Assembly (NCBI GenBank): GCA_963781675.1
Contig: CAWAGF010000001.1
Location: forward strand, 1,116,001-1,180,000
Direction of reading: 5' to 3'
Length of the DNA: 64,000 bases
Source of the DNA: SCTD01 sp963781675
GTDB taxonomy: Bacteria; Actinomycetota; Actinomycetes; Mycobacteriales; SCTD01
Positions 24,798 through 32,230 of this stretch are shown here, piece by piece; the first letter of the stretch is position 1; every line of letters begins with the position of its first letter. Both the position numbers and the translations under genes were made by a program. Under the pieces are notes generated by a model, which was not told the origin of the DNA, did not search any database, and was given only the letters and a program-made list of their open reading frames with translations.

Positions 24798-24981
24798 CCT
24801 TTCGGGTGGTCGATCCCGACCGAAAGGATGATGCGTTGAGGCGGTGTTGAGATCACTCTGGGTCGCGTACGGCACGACCTGCCGGGTCACCACTGGTGAC
24901 CGGCGGAGAGCAGTGATCCGAGCGGTCCTCACCGACGCCCTCACCGGCGCACGGAGACACGCGGTCGCCTAGACCGCTCGG
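24798..24981 (+). ncRNA. Candidate structured 5' leader RNA of the surface protein gene
   Basis: Several perfect complementary arms follow one another. CCTTTCGG (24798-24805) pairs with CCGAAAGG (24820-24827). GATCACT (24851-24857) pairs with AGTGATC (24912-24918) and encloses two hairpins: GGTCG/CGACC (24861-24865, 24875-24879) and GGTCACC-ACT-GGTGACC (24885-24901), a three-way junction. CCGAGCGGTC (24918-24927) then pairs with GACCGCTCGG (24972-24981). It does not match a riboswitch class I know. The first repeat could instead be a protein-binding operator. Transcript start is not known. Confidence 0.35.
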
Positions 24982-25048
24982 GGAGCCAGAGGCGAGACCG
25001 ACCCGTCGACGCCACACCGCCGCGAGGCGTTCGACGATCGGTTTCGAC

Positions 25049-27187
25049 ATGACACTGGCTTCCTTCCTCCGCCGGGACGACCGCGGCTCGGCAACCGCGC
25101 GCCTGCTCGTGCTCGGCCTCGTCTTCTCGCTGAGCGGCCTCGGGCTGAGCGGCGTCGCGTCGGCGGCCAAGGCCGACGGGACCGTGAAGGTCGACGGCAA
25201 GGACGTGACCGACCCGAACGACCCGGCGAACGACCCGAAGCTCGAGTGCGCGATCCCGATGCAGTTCCAGGGCTTCGACCTCGGCCAGGTGTTCAACGCC
25301 CAGATCACCTTCGAGGGCCAGGGCGGCCAGCCGAACCCCGTGGTGAGCGGCGGTGACCTCAACCCGACGTTCACCGGCCAGGGCGCGGGCATCGCCCTGT
25401 TCCAGACCTACTACGTGGCCGGCGCCGACCACATCAAGATCACGGTGAGGATCGACAACGGCTACAACAAGTCCAAGGTCTTCAAGGTCAAGCCGTGCCC
25501 GGACCCGACCCTCACGGTCGTGAAGACGAACAACGCCGACGGCGTCCTGCCCTTCAGCACCACAGAGACGGCGCCCGCCGCCGGTACCGCTGTGGACTTC
25601 AAGGCGGTCATCACCAACACCAGCCCGTACAACGTCACGGTCACGAGCATCACGGACTCGGTGGACGGCGGTGCCGGCGGGAACGTGGCGTGCGCCCTGG
25701 TGGGAGCGACCCTCCTGGCCGGTGACTCCACGACCTGCTCCTTCACGGTGCCCGCGTACGCACCGGCGCCGGGCGGCAGCAAGAGCAACGTCGTGACGGT
25801 CACGGCGAACCAGGTCGGCGCCCCAGCGGTGGACGCCTCCGTCGACAGCAACGCGTCGATCGTCAAGGTCGCGGCCGTGGTCCCGGCCGTTCTGGTCCCG
25901 GACCTCTCGCTGGTCAAGACCGGCCCCGCCGGCCCGCTGGCCCCGGGTGACCCCGGCAGCTACAGCCTGACGGTCCAGAACGTCGGTACCGCAGCGGCCA
26001 CCGACACCATCACCGTCACCGACACGCTCCCCGCCGGCGTCACCGTGGCGGACACGACCAGTGACGGCTTCACCTGCACCGGTGGTGCGCTGGGCGGAAC
26101 GGTCGCCTGCACGACGGACGACGACGTGGCTGTGGGACAGACGAAGACCATCGTCCTGCCCGCGGTCTTCACGCTGGCCGGCAGCCTCACGAACACGGCG
26201 ACCGTGGCCGTCACCGGGGACAGCAACCCGGGCAACAACACGGGCACCGCGCCCACCAGAGTCGTCGCGGTCGTCCCGCCGGTCGTCCTGGTCCCCGACC
26301 TGGCGCTCACCAAGACCGGTCCTGCCGGGCCGCTGGCCCTGGGCGCGGGTGGCAGCTACAGCCTGCTGGTGCGCAACCTGGGTCCGGGTGACGCCACCTC
26401 CACGATCACCGTCACCGACACGCTGCCCGCTGGCGTCACGGTGGCCGACACGACCAGCGACGGCTTCGCCTGCACCGGGGGAGCGGCTGGCGGCACCGTC
26501 GTCTGCACGACCGACGACGACCTGGTCAACGGCGCCAGCCGGACGATCGTGCTGCCCGCGGTCTTCACGCAGGCCGGGAACCTGCTGAACAGCGCCTCGG
26601 TCGCCGTGGCCGGGGACAGCGACGCCACGAACAACACCGGGACCGCACCGACCACGGTGTCTCCCGCCCTGGTCGTCGTCCCGGTCGTCCCGCCGGTCGT
26701 CCCGGTCGTCCCGGTCGTCCCGCCGGTCGTCCCGGTCGTCCCGGTCGTCCCGCCGGTCGTCCCGGTCGTGCCGCCGGTCGTCCCGCCGGTCGTCCCGGTC
26801 GTGCCGCCGGTCGTCGCGCCGGTCGTGCCGCCGGTGGACACCCCGCCCGTGGTGACGCCCCCCGTCGACCCCCCGGCGAACGGTGGCGGAACTCCTGTCA
26901 GCGGCGTCGTGGACGCCCCGGCCAACGGTGGCGGCGGCACCGACACGCCCAGCACTCCCGGTGAGGGTGCCGGCGAGCCGACCACCACGCCCGCAACGCC
27001 GATCGCCGGCGGGACGGACGACCCGGCCACCGAGGCCGAGGTCGACCCGGTCGCCACCGCTGCCACGCCGCGGACGCTGCCCTTCACCGGCGGCTCGACG
27101 GACACGCTGCTCGCCCTGGCCAGTGGCCTCAGCCTGGCCGGCCTGATGCTGGCCCTCGCCGGCCGGCGCCGCCGCACCGTCCAGTAG
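25049..27187 (+). CDS. Secreted, LPFTG-anchored surface protein with DUF11-like repeats and a proline-valine stalk
   Basis: A 712-residue exported protein. Residues 1-40 form a signal peptide ending near VASAAKA. An N-terminal domain of unknown fold follows. Two tandem beta-sandwich repeats of DUF11 type then occur (about 290-405 and 415-525), sharing the nearly identical run TLPAGVTVADTTSDGF. A stalk of repeated PVVPVVP units occupies about 530-605, then a Gly/Thr-rich spacer. The C-terminus has LPFTG at 677-681, a hydrophobic segment and RRRR, the classic sortase signal. It would be wall-anchored and project outward. No sortase gene is in the window. The first 140 residues may hold the binding function. 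Confidence 0.85.
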   Translation: MTLASFLRRDDRGSATARLLVLGLVFSLSGLGLSGVASAAKADGTVKVDGKDVTDPNDPANDPKLECAIPMQFQGFDLGQVFNAQITFEGQGGQPNPVVSGGDLNPTFTGQGAGIALFQTYYVAGADHIKITVRIDNGYNKSKVFKVKPCPDPTLTVVKTNNADGVLPFSTTETAPAAGTAVDFKAVITNTSPYNVTVTSITDSVDGGAGGNVACALVGATLLAGDSTTCSFTVPAYAPAPGGSKSNVVTVTANQVGAPAVDASVDSNASIVKVAAVVPAVLVPDLSLVKTGPAGPLAPGDPGSYSLTVQNVGTAAATDTITVTDTLPAGVTVADTTSDGFTCTGGALGGTVACTTDDDVAVGQTKTIVLPAVFTLAGSLTNTATVAVTGDSNPGNNTGTAPTRVVAVVPPVVLVPDLALTKTGPAGPLALGAGGSYSLLVRNLGPGDATSTITVTDTLPAGVTVADTTSDGFACTGGAAGGTVVCTTDDDLVNGASRTIVLPAVFTQAGNLLNSASVAVAGDSDATNNTGTAPTTVSPALVVVPVVPPVVPVVPVVPPVVPVVPVVPPVVPVVPPVVPPVVPVVPPVVAPVVPPVDTPPVVTPPVDPPANGGGTPVSGVVDAPANGGGGTDTPSTPGEGAGEPTTTPATPIAGGTDDPATEAEVDPVATAATPRTLPFTGGSTDTLLALASGLSLAGLMLALAGRRRRTVQ
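25917..26640 (+). repeat. Two tandem DUF11-encoding repeats
   Basis: The segments at about 25917-26250 and 26310-26640 encode closely similar modules, including matching runs for TVTDTLPAGVTVAD and for CTTDDD. High similarity suggests a fairly recent internal duplication. Confidence 0.75.
26684..26850 (+). repeat. Short tandem repeats encoding the Pro-Val stalk
   Basis: The DNA is built of GTCGTCCCG units mixed with CCGGTC and CCGCCG variants, translating to PVVPVVP units. Such repeats change copy number easily, so stalk length may vary between strains. Confidence 0.8.
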
Positions 27188-27205
27188 CACCTGCACGACG
27201 GCCGA

Positions 27206-27234
27206 GGCCGCGCCCCGATCGAGGGGGCGCGGCC
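27206..27234. terminator. Strong hairpin between convergent genes
   Basis: GGCCGCGCCCC and GGGGCGCGGCC form an eleven-base-pair stem with a seven-base loop between the surface protein stop and the rsgA stop. It could end transcription from both sides; the U-tract is poor, as is usual in such DNA. Confidence 0.7.
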
Positions 27235-27244
27235 TTCGTCGTGC

Positions 27245-28204
27245 TCAGTCCTCGGACCCGCCGGACAGCGCGTCGAGCAGGCGTCGCAGCGAGTCCAGCC
27301 GCGCGGCGCTGGCGGAGCCGTCGGCCACCCAGCCGTCCAGTGCGCAGCCGGGGGTGCCGGCGAGGTGGTCGCAGCCCGGAGGGCAGAAGGCCGCGCCCTC
27401 GGCCAGGTCGGGGAAAGCCGCGAGGACCCGCTCCACGGTGACCGCCCCGAGCCCGAACGACCGGACGCCCGGGGTGTCGATGACCGTGCCACCGCCGGGC
27501 AGCTGCAGCGCCACGGCGCTCGAGGAGGTGTGCCGGCCCTTGCCGACGCCGGTCACGTCGCCCACGGCGCGCTGCGCGTCGGGGACGAGGCGGTTGACCA
27601 GGGTGGACTTGCCGACGCCGGACTGCCCGAACAGCACGCTCGTACGGCCGCCGAGGCGCGCCCGCAGCGCGGCCACGCCGGGGTCGTCCTGGCCGGGACC
27701 GGTCACGACGACCTCCACGCCGAGCGGCTCGTACAGCGCCACCAGCTCCTCCGGCGCCGCGAGGTCGCTCTTGGTCAGGCACAGCAGCGGGACGAGCCCC
27801 CCGTCGTAGGCCGCGACCAGGCACCGGTCGACCAGCCGCGGGCGCGGCACGGGGTCGGCCAGCGCGGTCACCACGACCAGCACCTCGGCGTTGGCCACGA
27901 CGGCCCGCTCGACCGGGTCGGTGTCGTCCGGGGTGCGCCGCAGCAGGGAGGTGCGGGGCTCGATGCGCACGATGCGGCCCAGCGCGTCGGGCCCGCCGGA
28001 GAGGTCCCCGACGACCGCCACCCGGTCGCCGGTGACGACAGCGCGACGGCCGAGCTCGCGGGCCCGGACGGCCGTGGCGAGGGCGCCGTCGGCGACGCGG
28101 AGGCGGTAGCGCCCGCGGTCGACGCTCAGCACCTCTGCCGGTGCGGCGTCCTCGTGCGCGGGGCGGGTGCGGGTGCGGGGACGCGAGCCGCGTCCGGGGC
28201 GCAC
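27245..28204 (-). CDS. rsgA: Ribosome small subunit-dependent GTPase A
   Basis: A circularly permuted GTPase that checks late 30S maturation. The order of motifs is TKSD (G4), then FGQSGVGKSTL (G1/P-loop) and DTPGVRSFG (G3), followed by a zinc site with CPPGCDH and a later Cys. The N-terminal OB fold is present. The GTG at 28204 gives 319 residues, but homologues usually begin with a LDEDDVRVRPGRG-like stretch and the same frame stays open upstream (SPRELDEDDVRVRPGRG), so a rare CTG start near 28240 is possible. It follows aroA by 32 bases. Confidence 0.93.
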   Translation of the reverse strand: MRPGRGSRPRTRTRPAHEDAAPAEVLSVDRGRYRLRVADGALATAVRARELGRRAVVTGDRVAVVGDLSGGPDALGRIVRIEPRTSLLRRTPDDTDPVERAVVANAEVLVVVTALADPVPRPRLVDRCLVAAYDGGLVPLLCLTKSDLAAPEELVALYEPLGVEVVVTGPGQDDPGVAALRARLGGRTSVLFGQSGVGKSTLVNRLVPDAQRAVGDVTGVGKGRHTSSSAVALQLPGGGTVIDTPGVRSFGLGAVTVERVLAAFPDLAEGAAFCPPGCDHLAGTPGCALDGWVADGSASAARLDSLRRLLDALSGGSED

Positions 28205-28236
28205 GCGGACGTCGTCCTCGTCGAGCTCCCGCGGGC

Positions 28237-29520
28237 TCAGGCCCGGACCCCCAGCATGCGGGCCCAGGAGCCGACGAAGTCCGGGACGGTCTTGCGGGTC
28301 GTCGCCACGTCGAGCACCTGCACGCCGTCGACGCCGAGGCCGAGCACCGCCCAGGCCATGGCGATGCGGTGGTCGTCGTAGCTGCCCATCACACCGCCGG
28401 TGAGCGGCCGGGGGTGCACCTCGACGCCGTCCGGGTGCTCGCGGACGTCGCCGCCGAGGCGGTTCAGCTCCTTGGCCAGCGCGGCCAGCCGGTCGGTCTC
28501 CTGCAGCCGGATGTGCGCGACCCCGCTGAACCGGCTCGGGCCGTCAGCGAGCGCCGCCAGGGCGGTGAGCACGGTCGTGAGCTCGGGGGCGTCGCGCAGG
28601 TCCGCCTCGATCCCGTGCAGCCCGTCGCCGCCGCTGACGGTGACGGTGTCGTCGGTGCGCGAGACGCGCCCGCCCATGGCCTCCAGCAGCTCGGGCAGGA
28701 CTGCGCCGGGCTGCGAGGTGCCCCGGGGCCAGCCCGGGACGGTCACCGATCCGCCGGCCACCAGCGGCGCGGCCAGGTACGCGGCCGCCGTCGACAGGTC
28801 TGGCTCGACGGCCGCGTCGCGCGGGCGGAGCGGGCCGGGGGAGACGGTCCAGGTGCCGGGGGTGCTGTCGTCGACGACCGCGCCGTACGACCGCAGCGCC
28901 TCGACCGTCATCGCGAGGTGCGGCGCGCTCGGGAGGGTGCCGCCCTCGTGCCGGACGGTCACGCCCTCGTCGAAGCGGGGGGCGGACAGCAGCAGCCCGC
29001 TGACCAGCTGCGAGGACTGCGAGGCGTCGAGGACGACCGTCCCGCCGCGGAGCGCGCCGCGGCCGCGGACCACCAGGGGGAGCGCGTCGACCCCGTCGAG
29101 GTCGGCGCCGAGCTGCCGCAGCGCGACGAGCAGCGGGCCGAGCGGCCGCTCGCGTACGCGCGGGTCGCCGTCGAAGCGCACCTCGCCGTCGGCCAGCGTC
29201 GCCAGCGGCGGCAGGAAGCGGGCGACCGTGCCGGCGTTGCCGACGTCCAGGTCCCGGGTGCGCGGCCGGAGCGGACCGGCCACGCCGTCGACCAGCCAGT
29301 CGCCGTCCGGGGTGTCCGTGACCTCCACGCCGAGGCCCCGCAGCGCGGCGGCCATCAGCTCGGTGTCGCGCGAGCGCAGCGGCCGCCGCACGGTCGAGCG
29401 ACCGTCCGCCAGCGCGGCCAGGACCAGCGCCCGGTTCGTGACCGACTTCGACCCGGGCAGGGGGACGACGGCGTCCAGCGGTCCGGTGGCCCGCGGTGCG
29501 GTCCAAGGGTCAGGCGTCAC
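28237..29520 (-). CDS. aroA: 3-phosphoshikimate 1-carboxyvinyltransferase (EPSP synthase)
   Basis: A 427-residue EPSP synthase, which joins shikimate-3-phosphate and phosphoenolpyruvate in aromatic amino acid synthesis. Motifs include PGSKSVTNRAL for the substrate-binding lysine, VGNAGTVARFLPP, the RPLG arginine site, and GSYDDHRIAMAW near the C-terminus. The length is normal. A GTG start preceded by GGGAG is used. It pairs with rsgA, an arrangement common in actinobacteria, where this pair is often followed or preceded by a redox-sigma locus; here sigR lies 32 kb away. Confidence 0.95.
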   Translation of the reverse strand: MTPDPWTAPRATGPLDAVVPLPGSKSVTNRALVLAALADGRSTVRRPLRSRDTELMAAALRGLGVEVTDTPDGDWLVDGVAGPLRPRTRDLDVGNAGTVARFLPPLATLADGEVRFDGDPRVRERPLGPLLVALRQLGADLDGVDALPLVVRGRGALRGGTVVLDASQSSQLVSGLLLSAPRFDEGVTVRHEGGTLPSAPHLAMTVEALRSYGAVVDDSTPGTWTVSPGPLRPRDAAVEPDLSTAAAYLAAPLVAGGSVTVPGWPRGTSQPGAVLPELLEAMGGRVSRTDDTVTVSGGDGLHGIEADLRDAPELTTVLTALAALADGPSRFSGVAHIRLQETDRLAALAKELNRLGGDVREHPDGVEVHPRPLTGGVMGSYDDHRIAMAWAVLGLGVDGVQVLDVATTRKTVPDFVGSWARMLGVRA

Positions 29521-29543
29521 CGGGTCAGTCTCCCACCGCTAGC

Positions 29544-30677
29544 GTGCGCGCGACACGGCACCTGGAGGGGGGCGTCCTGACGACGGTACGGCTGCTCCCG
29601 CTCCGGTCGGCGACGCCTGCGCTGCTGCAGCAGTGGCGGGACCTGGCGGCGCGCGCCGCGGAGCCGAACCCGTTCATGGAGGCGGACCTCGTGCTGGCGG
29701 CCGCCGCGCACCTGCCCGGCGGAGCGCAGGTCGAGCTGCTCGTCGTCGAGGACGACGAGGGGCTGGCGCTGGTGCTCCCGGTGCGCGCCGTACCGGGCTT
29801 CCGCAGGGTGCGGGTGCCGGCGCTGTCCGCGTGGGCGCACGACTACTGCTTCCTCGCCGGCCCTCTGGTGCGGGCAGGGCAGGAGGAGCGGGCGTGGGTC
29901 GGTGCGCTGTCGTACCTCCGGCGGGAGCGTCCGGCGCCGTGGCTGCTGCTGCCGCGCCTGCCCGGTGACGGGCCGGTGCACGCCGGTCTGCTGGCAGCCC
30001 TGGCCGCCCTCGGCCTCCCGCGGACCAGCCTGGCCCCGCACGCGCGGGCCGCTGCCCGCCGGCGGCCGGACGGCAGCCCCCCGCCGTCGCCGCTGCGCGG
30101 TGTGCACCTCAAAGGGCTGCGCCGCCTGCGACGGCGGCTGGGCGAGCAGGTCGGCCAGCCGGTGACCGCCCAGGTGCGCACCGGCGACCCCGCCGCGGTG
30201 GAGGAGTTCCTGGCGCTGGAGGCGGCCGGGTGGAAGGGCCGGTCCGGCACGGCCATGGCGACCCGCGGCCAGGACGCCGAGCTGCTGCGGACGCTGGTCC
30301 GGCAGTGGCCGGACCGCGTGCAGGTGCTCTCGCTGCAGGCCGGGCCTCGGGTGCTCGCGGCGCAGGTGGACCTGCTGGCCGGGCCGCACTCGTTCTGCTT
30401 CAAGACGAGCTACGACGAGTCGCTGTCGTCCTTCTCGCCGGGGCTGCTGCTCGAGCTGGAGGTGCTGGCCGACTTCGCCCAGCGGCCGGAGCTGTCGCTG
30501 CTCGACTCGTGCGCCGTGCCGAACCACCCGATGGCCGACCGGGTGTTCCCGGACCGCCGCCCGGTCGACATGCTCGTCGTGCCGCTGGACCTGCGCGGCC
30601 GGTTGGCCGCGCGGGCCACACCGGTCCTCGTCCGGGGCTGGAGTGCGGTGGCCCGGCGGCCGATGGAGGTCCCATGA
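29544..30677 (+). CDS. FemAB/GNAT-like acyl- or aminoacyltransferase (first of three)
   Basis: A protein of about 370 residues with a duplicated GNAT fold of the FemAB/acetyltransferase-6 type. Landmarks are AAEPNPFMEADL near the N-terminus, LEAAGWKGRSGTA and the C-terminal half with FCFKTSYDESLSSFSPG, features found in proteins from cellulose/EPS loci. It is a paralogue of the proteins at 34957 and, more distantly, 49773. The GTG at 29544 is the annotated start, but GGAGGGGG lies seven bases ahead of an in-frame CTG at 29577, and alignment with the paralogue favours that point. It overlaps the following cupin-like gene by four bases. Confidence 0.8.
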   Translation: MRATRHLEGGVLTTVRLLPLRSATPALLQQWRDLAARAAEPNPFMEADLVLAAAAHLPGGAQVELLVVEDDEGLALVLPVRAVPGFRRVRVPALSAWAHDYCFLAGPLVRAGQEERAWVGALSYLRRERPAPWLLLPRLPGDGPVHAGLLAALAALGLPRTSLAPHARAAARRRPDGSPPPSPLRGVHLKGLRRLRRRLGEQVGQPVTAQVRTGDPAAVEEFLALEAAGWKGRSGTAMATRGQDAELLRTLVRQWPDRVQVLSLQAGPRVLAAQVDLLAGPHSFCFKTSYDESLSSFSPGLLLELEVLADFAQRPELSLLDSCAVPNHPMADRVFPDRRPVDMLVVPLDLRGRLAARATPVLVRGWSAVARRPMEVP

Positions 30678-31531
30678 GCCTGATCGAGGTCGAGCTGCCC
30701 GCTGCACCGACGTCACGCCGGCCGGGGGCCCCTGACCGGCCGCCGTTCCGCGTGCGGCACCACCTATCAGCTACCGGGCTGCTCGAGCTGGGCCGGATCG
30801 CGCAGCTCGCCGACGCCCTGCCTGCGGCGTCGGTCGAGCACAACCTCGGCGCGCTGCCGGCGGTCCTCCCGGGAGGTGCGGCCCCGCGGCTCGACGCTGC
30901 GCCGGGCGACGTGGTGCGCGGCATCGAGACCAACGGCTCGTGGATGGTGCTCAAGAACGTCGAGCAGGACCCGGAGTACGCCGCGCTGCTGGCTTCCTGC
31001 GTCGCGGAGGTCGAGCCGCACGTGACCGGTCACGAGGGCCCCGCCGTCCTGCGGGAGGGGTTCGTGTTCCTGTCCTGCCCGGGGTCGGTCACCCCGGCGC
31101 ACCTGGACCACGAGCACAACGTGCTGCTGCAGGTGCGCGGGACCAAGACGATGTCGATCGGGCGGTACGAGGACGACGCTGCCCTCCGGACGCAGGCCGA
31201 GGCGCTGCACAGCGGGGCGCACCGCAACCTGGCGTCGGCGCCGCTGGACCTGCAGGACTTCCTGCTCGAGCCGGGCGACGGGGTCTACGTGCCGGTGCAC
31301 GCGCCGCACGTCGTCCGCAACGGCCCGGAGGTGTCGATCTCGCTGTCCGTCACCTGGCACACGCCGCAGACCCTGCGCAGCGGCCGGGTGCACGGCCTCA
31401 ACGCCGTGCTGCGCCAGCGCGGGCTGCCGGCGGCGCCCCCCGGAGGGGCCGTGTGGCGGGACGAGGTCAAGGCGTTCACGTGGCGCGCCCGCGGTGCCGT
31501 GCGGCGGCAGCTGCACCGCGACCCGCGCTGA
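30674..31531 (+). CDS. JmjC/cupin-like protein, probable 2-oxoglutarate/Fe(II) dioxygenase
   Basis: A 285-residue protein with a cupin-like metal site: His-x-Asp in TPAHLDHEHNVLLQV and a distal His in VPVHAPHVV, plus a lysine in RGTKTMSIG that could hold 2-oxoglutarate. Family members hydroxylate side chains of proteins or small peptides. The ATG overlaps the end of the FemAB-like gene, so the two proteins are made together; a combined aminoacylation and hydroxylation of a surface molecule is a reasonable but unproven reading. A terminator-like hairpin follows. Confidence 0.72.
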   Translation: MSLIEVELPAAPTSRRPGAPDRPPFRVRHHLSATGLLELGRIAQLADALPAASVEHNLGALPAVLPGGAAPRLDAAPGDVVRGIETNGSWMVLKNVEQDPEYAALLASCVAEVEPHVTGHEGPAVLREGFVFLSCPGSVTPAHLDHEHNVLLQVRGTKTMSIGRYEDDAALRTQAEALHSGAHRNLASAPLDLQDFLLEPGDGVYVPVHAPHVVRNGPEVSISLSVTWHTPQTLRSGRVHGLNAVLRQRGLPAAPPGGAVWRDEVKAFTWRARGAVRRQLHRDPR

Positions 31532-31545
31532 GCGAGGGGAGCGGT

Positions 31546-31566
31546 CCGGGGCGGTGAGCGCCCCGG
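31546..31566. terminator. GC-rich hairpin between convergent genes
   Basis: CCGGGGCG and CGCCCCGG form a perfect eight-base-pair stem around a five-base loop, between the stop codons of the cupin-like gene and the small sortase-substrate gene. No U-tract is visible. Confidence 0.5.
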
Positions 31567-31580
31567 CGGAGCAGGAGCGG

Positions 31581-31973
31581 CTAGGCCGTCTCGCGGCGGC
31601 GACGGCCGGCCACGACCAGCGCGGTGCCCCCGACGAGGGCGCCGACGCCGACGGTGGAGAGCAGCACGAGCTCGCCACCGGTGAAGGGCAGGGTGGCGGG
31701 CGTGCCGGTGGAGCGCGGGGTGCGGCTGCCGGCGGGGCCGGCGGGGCCGCTCTGCTCCGTGACGGTGCCGGTCGGCTCCTCACCGGCGCCCGGGTTCTCC
31801 GTGCCGCCGTCGATCGGAGCGCCGCCGCCGCCACCGGGGGGAGCCGTGGGGGGCGTCGAGGCGCACCCGCCGGAGTAGCTCTCGCACACGGCGTACGCCG
31901 GAGTCGCGACGGCGAGGGCCGCGAAGGACGCGCCCGCCACGAGGGAGGTCGCAGCGATGGCGCGAACAGTCAT
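31581..31973 (-). CDS. Small secreted LPFTG-type sortase substrate
   Basis: A 130-residue exported protein. The signal peptide ends near residue 28 (TPAYA). The short mature part has two cysteines (Cys-Glu-Ser and Gly-Cys-Ala) and a Pro/Gly-rich linker. LPFTG at residues 95-99, a hydrophobic stretch and RRRR form a cell-wall sorting signal like that of the protein at 25049. AGGAG-like sequence precedes the ATG. The small size suggests a spacer or an anchor for another ligand. It is divergent from the priming glycosyltransferase gene. Confidence 0.82.
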   Translation of the reverse strand: MTVRAIAATSLVAGASFAALAVATPAYAVCESYSGGCASTPPTAPPGGGGGAPIDGGTENPGAGEEPTGTVTEQSGPAGPAGSRTPRSTGTPATLPFTGGELVLLSTVGVGALVGGTALVVAGRRRRETA

Positions 31974-32071
31974 GAGAGCTCCTCAGCAGGCGTACGGTAG
32001 GGATCAGCGGTAGGGCGTTCGAGGACGGTATGTCCGGATCGTTATGCTCTGCAACTAGTCAACCACAGGTC

Positions 32072-32095
32072 GTGACCATTGTCACCCAGGGTGAC
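32072..32095. promoter_or_regulatory. CRP-like site GTGA-N6-TCAC with an overlapping palindrome
   Basis: GTGA (32072-32075) and TCAC (32082-32085) are separated by six bases, the core of a cAMP-receptor-type site. The perfect palindrome GTCACCC-A-GGGTGAC (32081-32095) overlaps it. Both lie about 140-160 bases ahead of the priming glycosyltransferase gene and upstream of the divergent small surface protein gene. Confidence 0.4.
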
Positions 32096-32230
32096 GCTAC
32101 TGGCCAGGGGTCGTCCCCGTACCCCACGATCGGGTAGTCCTCTCGCAGCCCGGCCGGGCTCAACATCCCCGTGCCGGCGCCGATGCAAGAGGTGTCCCGT
32201 CCCTGTTGCTGGAGGCCTGCCCTGAACCGC

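Noticed and set aside
24560..24850. A 96-codon plus-strand open frame after the ferritin-like gene, and overlapping minus-strand frames
   Set aside because: No family resemblance, no ribosome-binding site and ordinary non-coding composition; it runs into the inverted repeats of the candidate leader.
24851..24981. Leader considered as a second c-di-GMP, ydaO or purine riboswitch
   Set aside because: The conserved core sequences of those classes are absent; only generic stems are present.
26684..26850. Short tandem repeats considered as a CRISPR array
   Set aside because: Units are nine to fifteen bases without spacers and lie in frame in a surface protein gene.
26356..27492. A minus-strand open frame opposite the surface protein rich in Gly-Thr repeats
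   Set aside because: It is the mirror of the Pro-Val repeat DNA and crosses the terminator hairpin.
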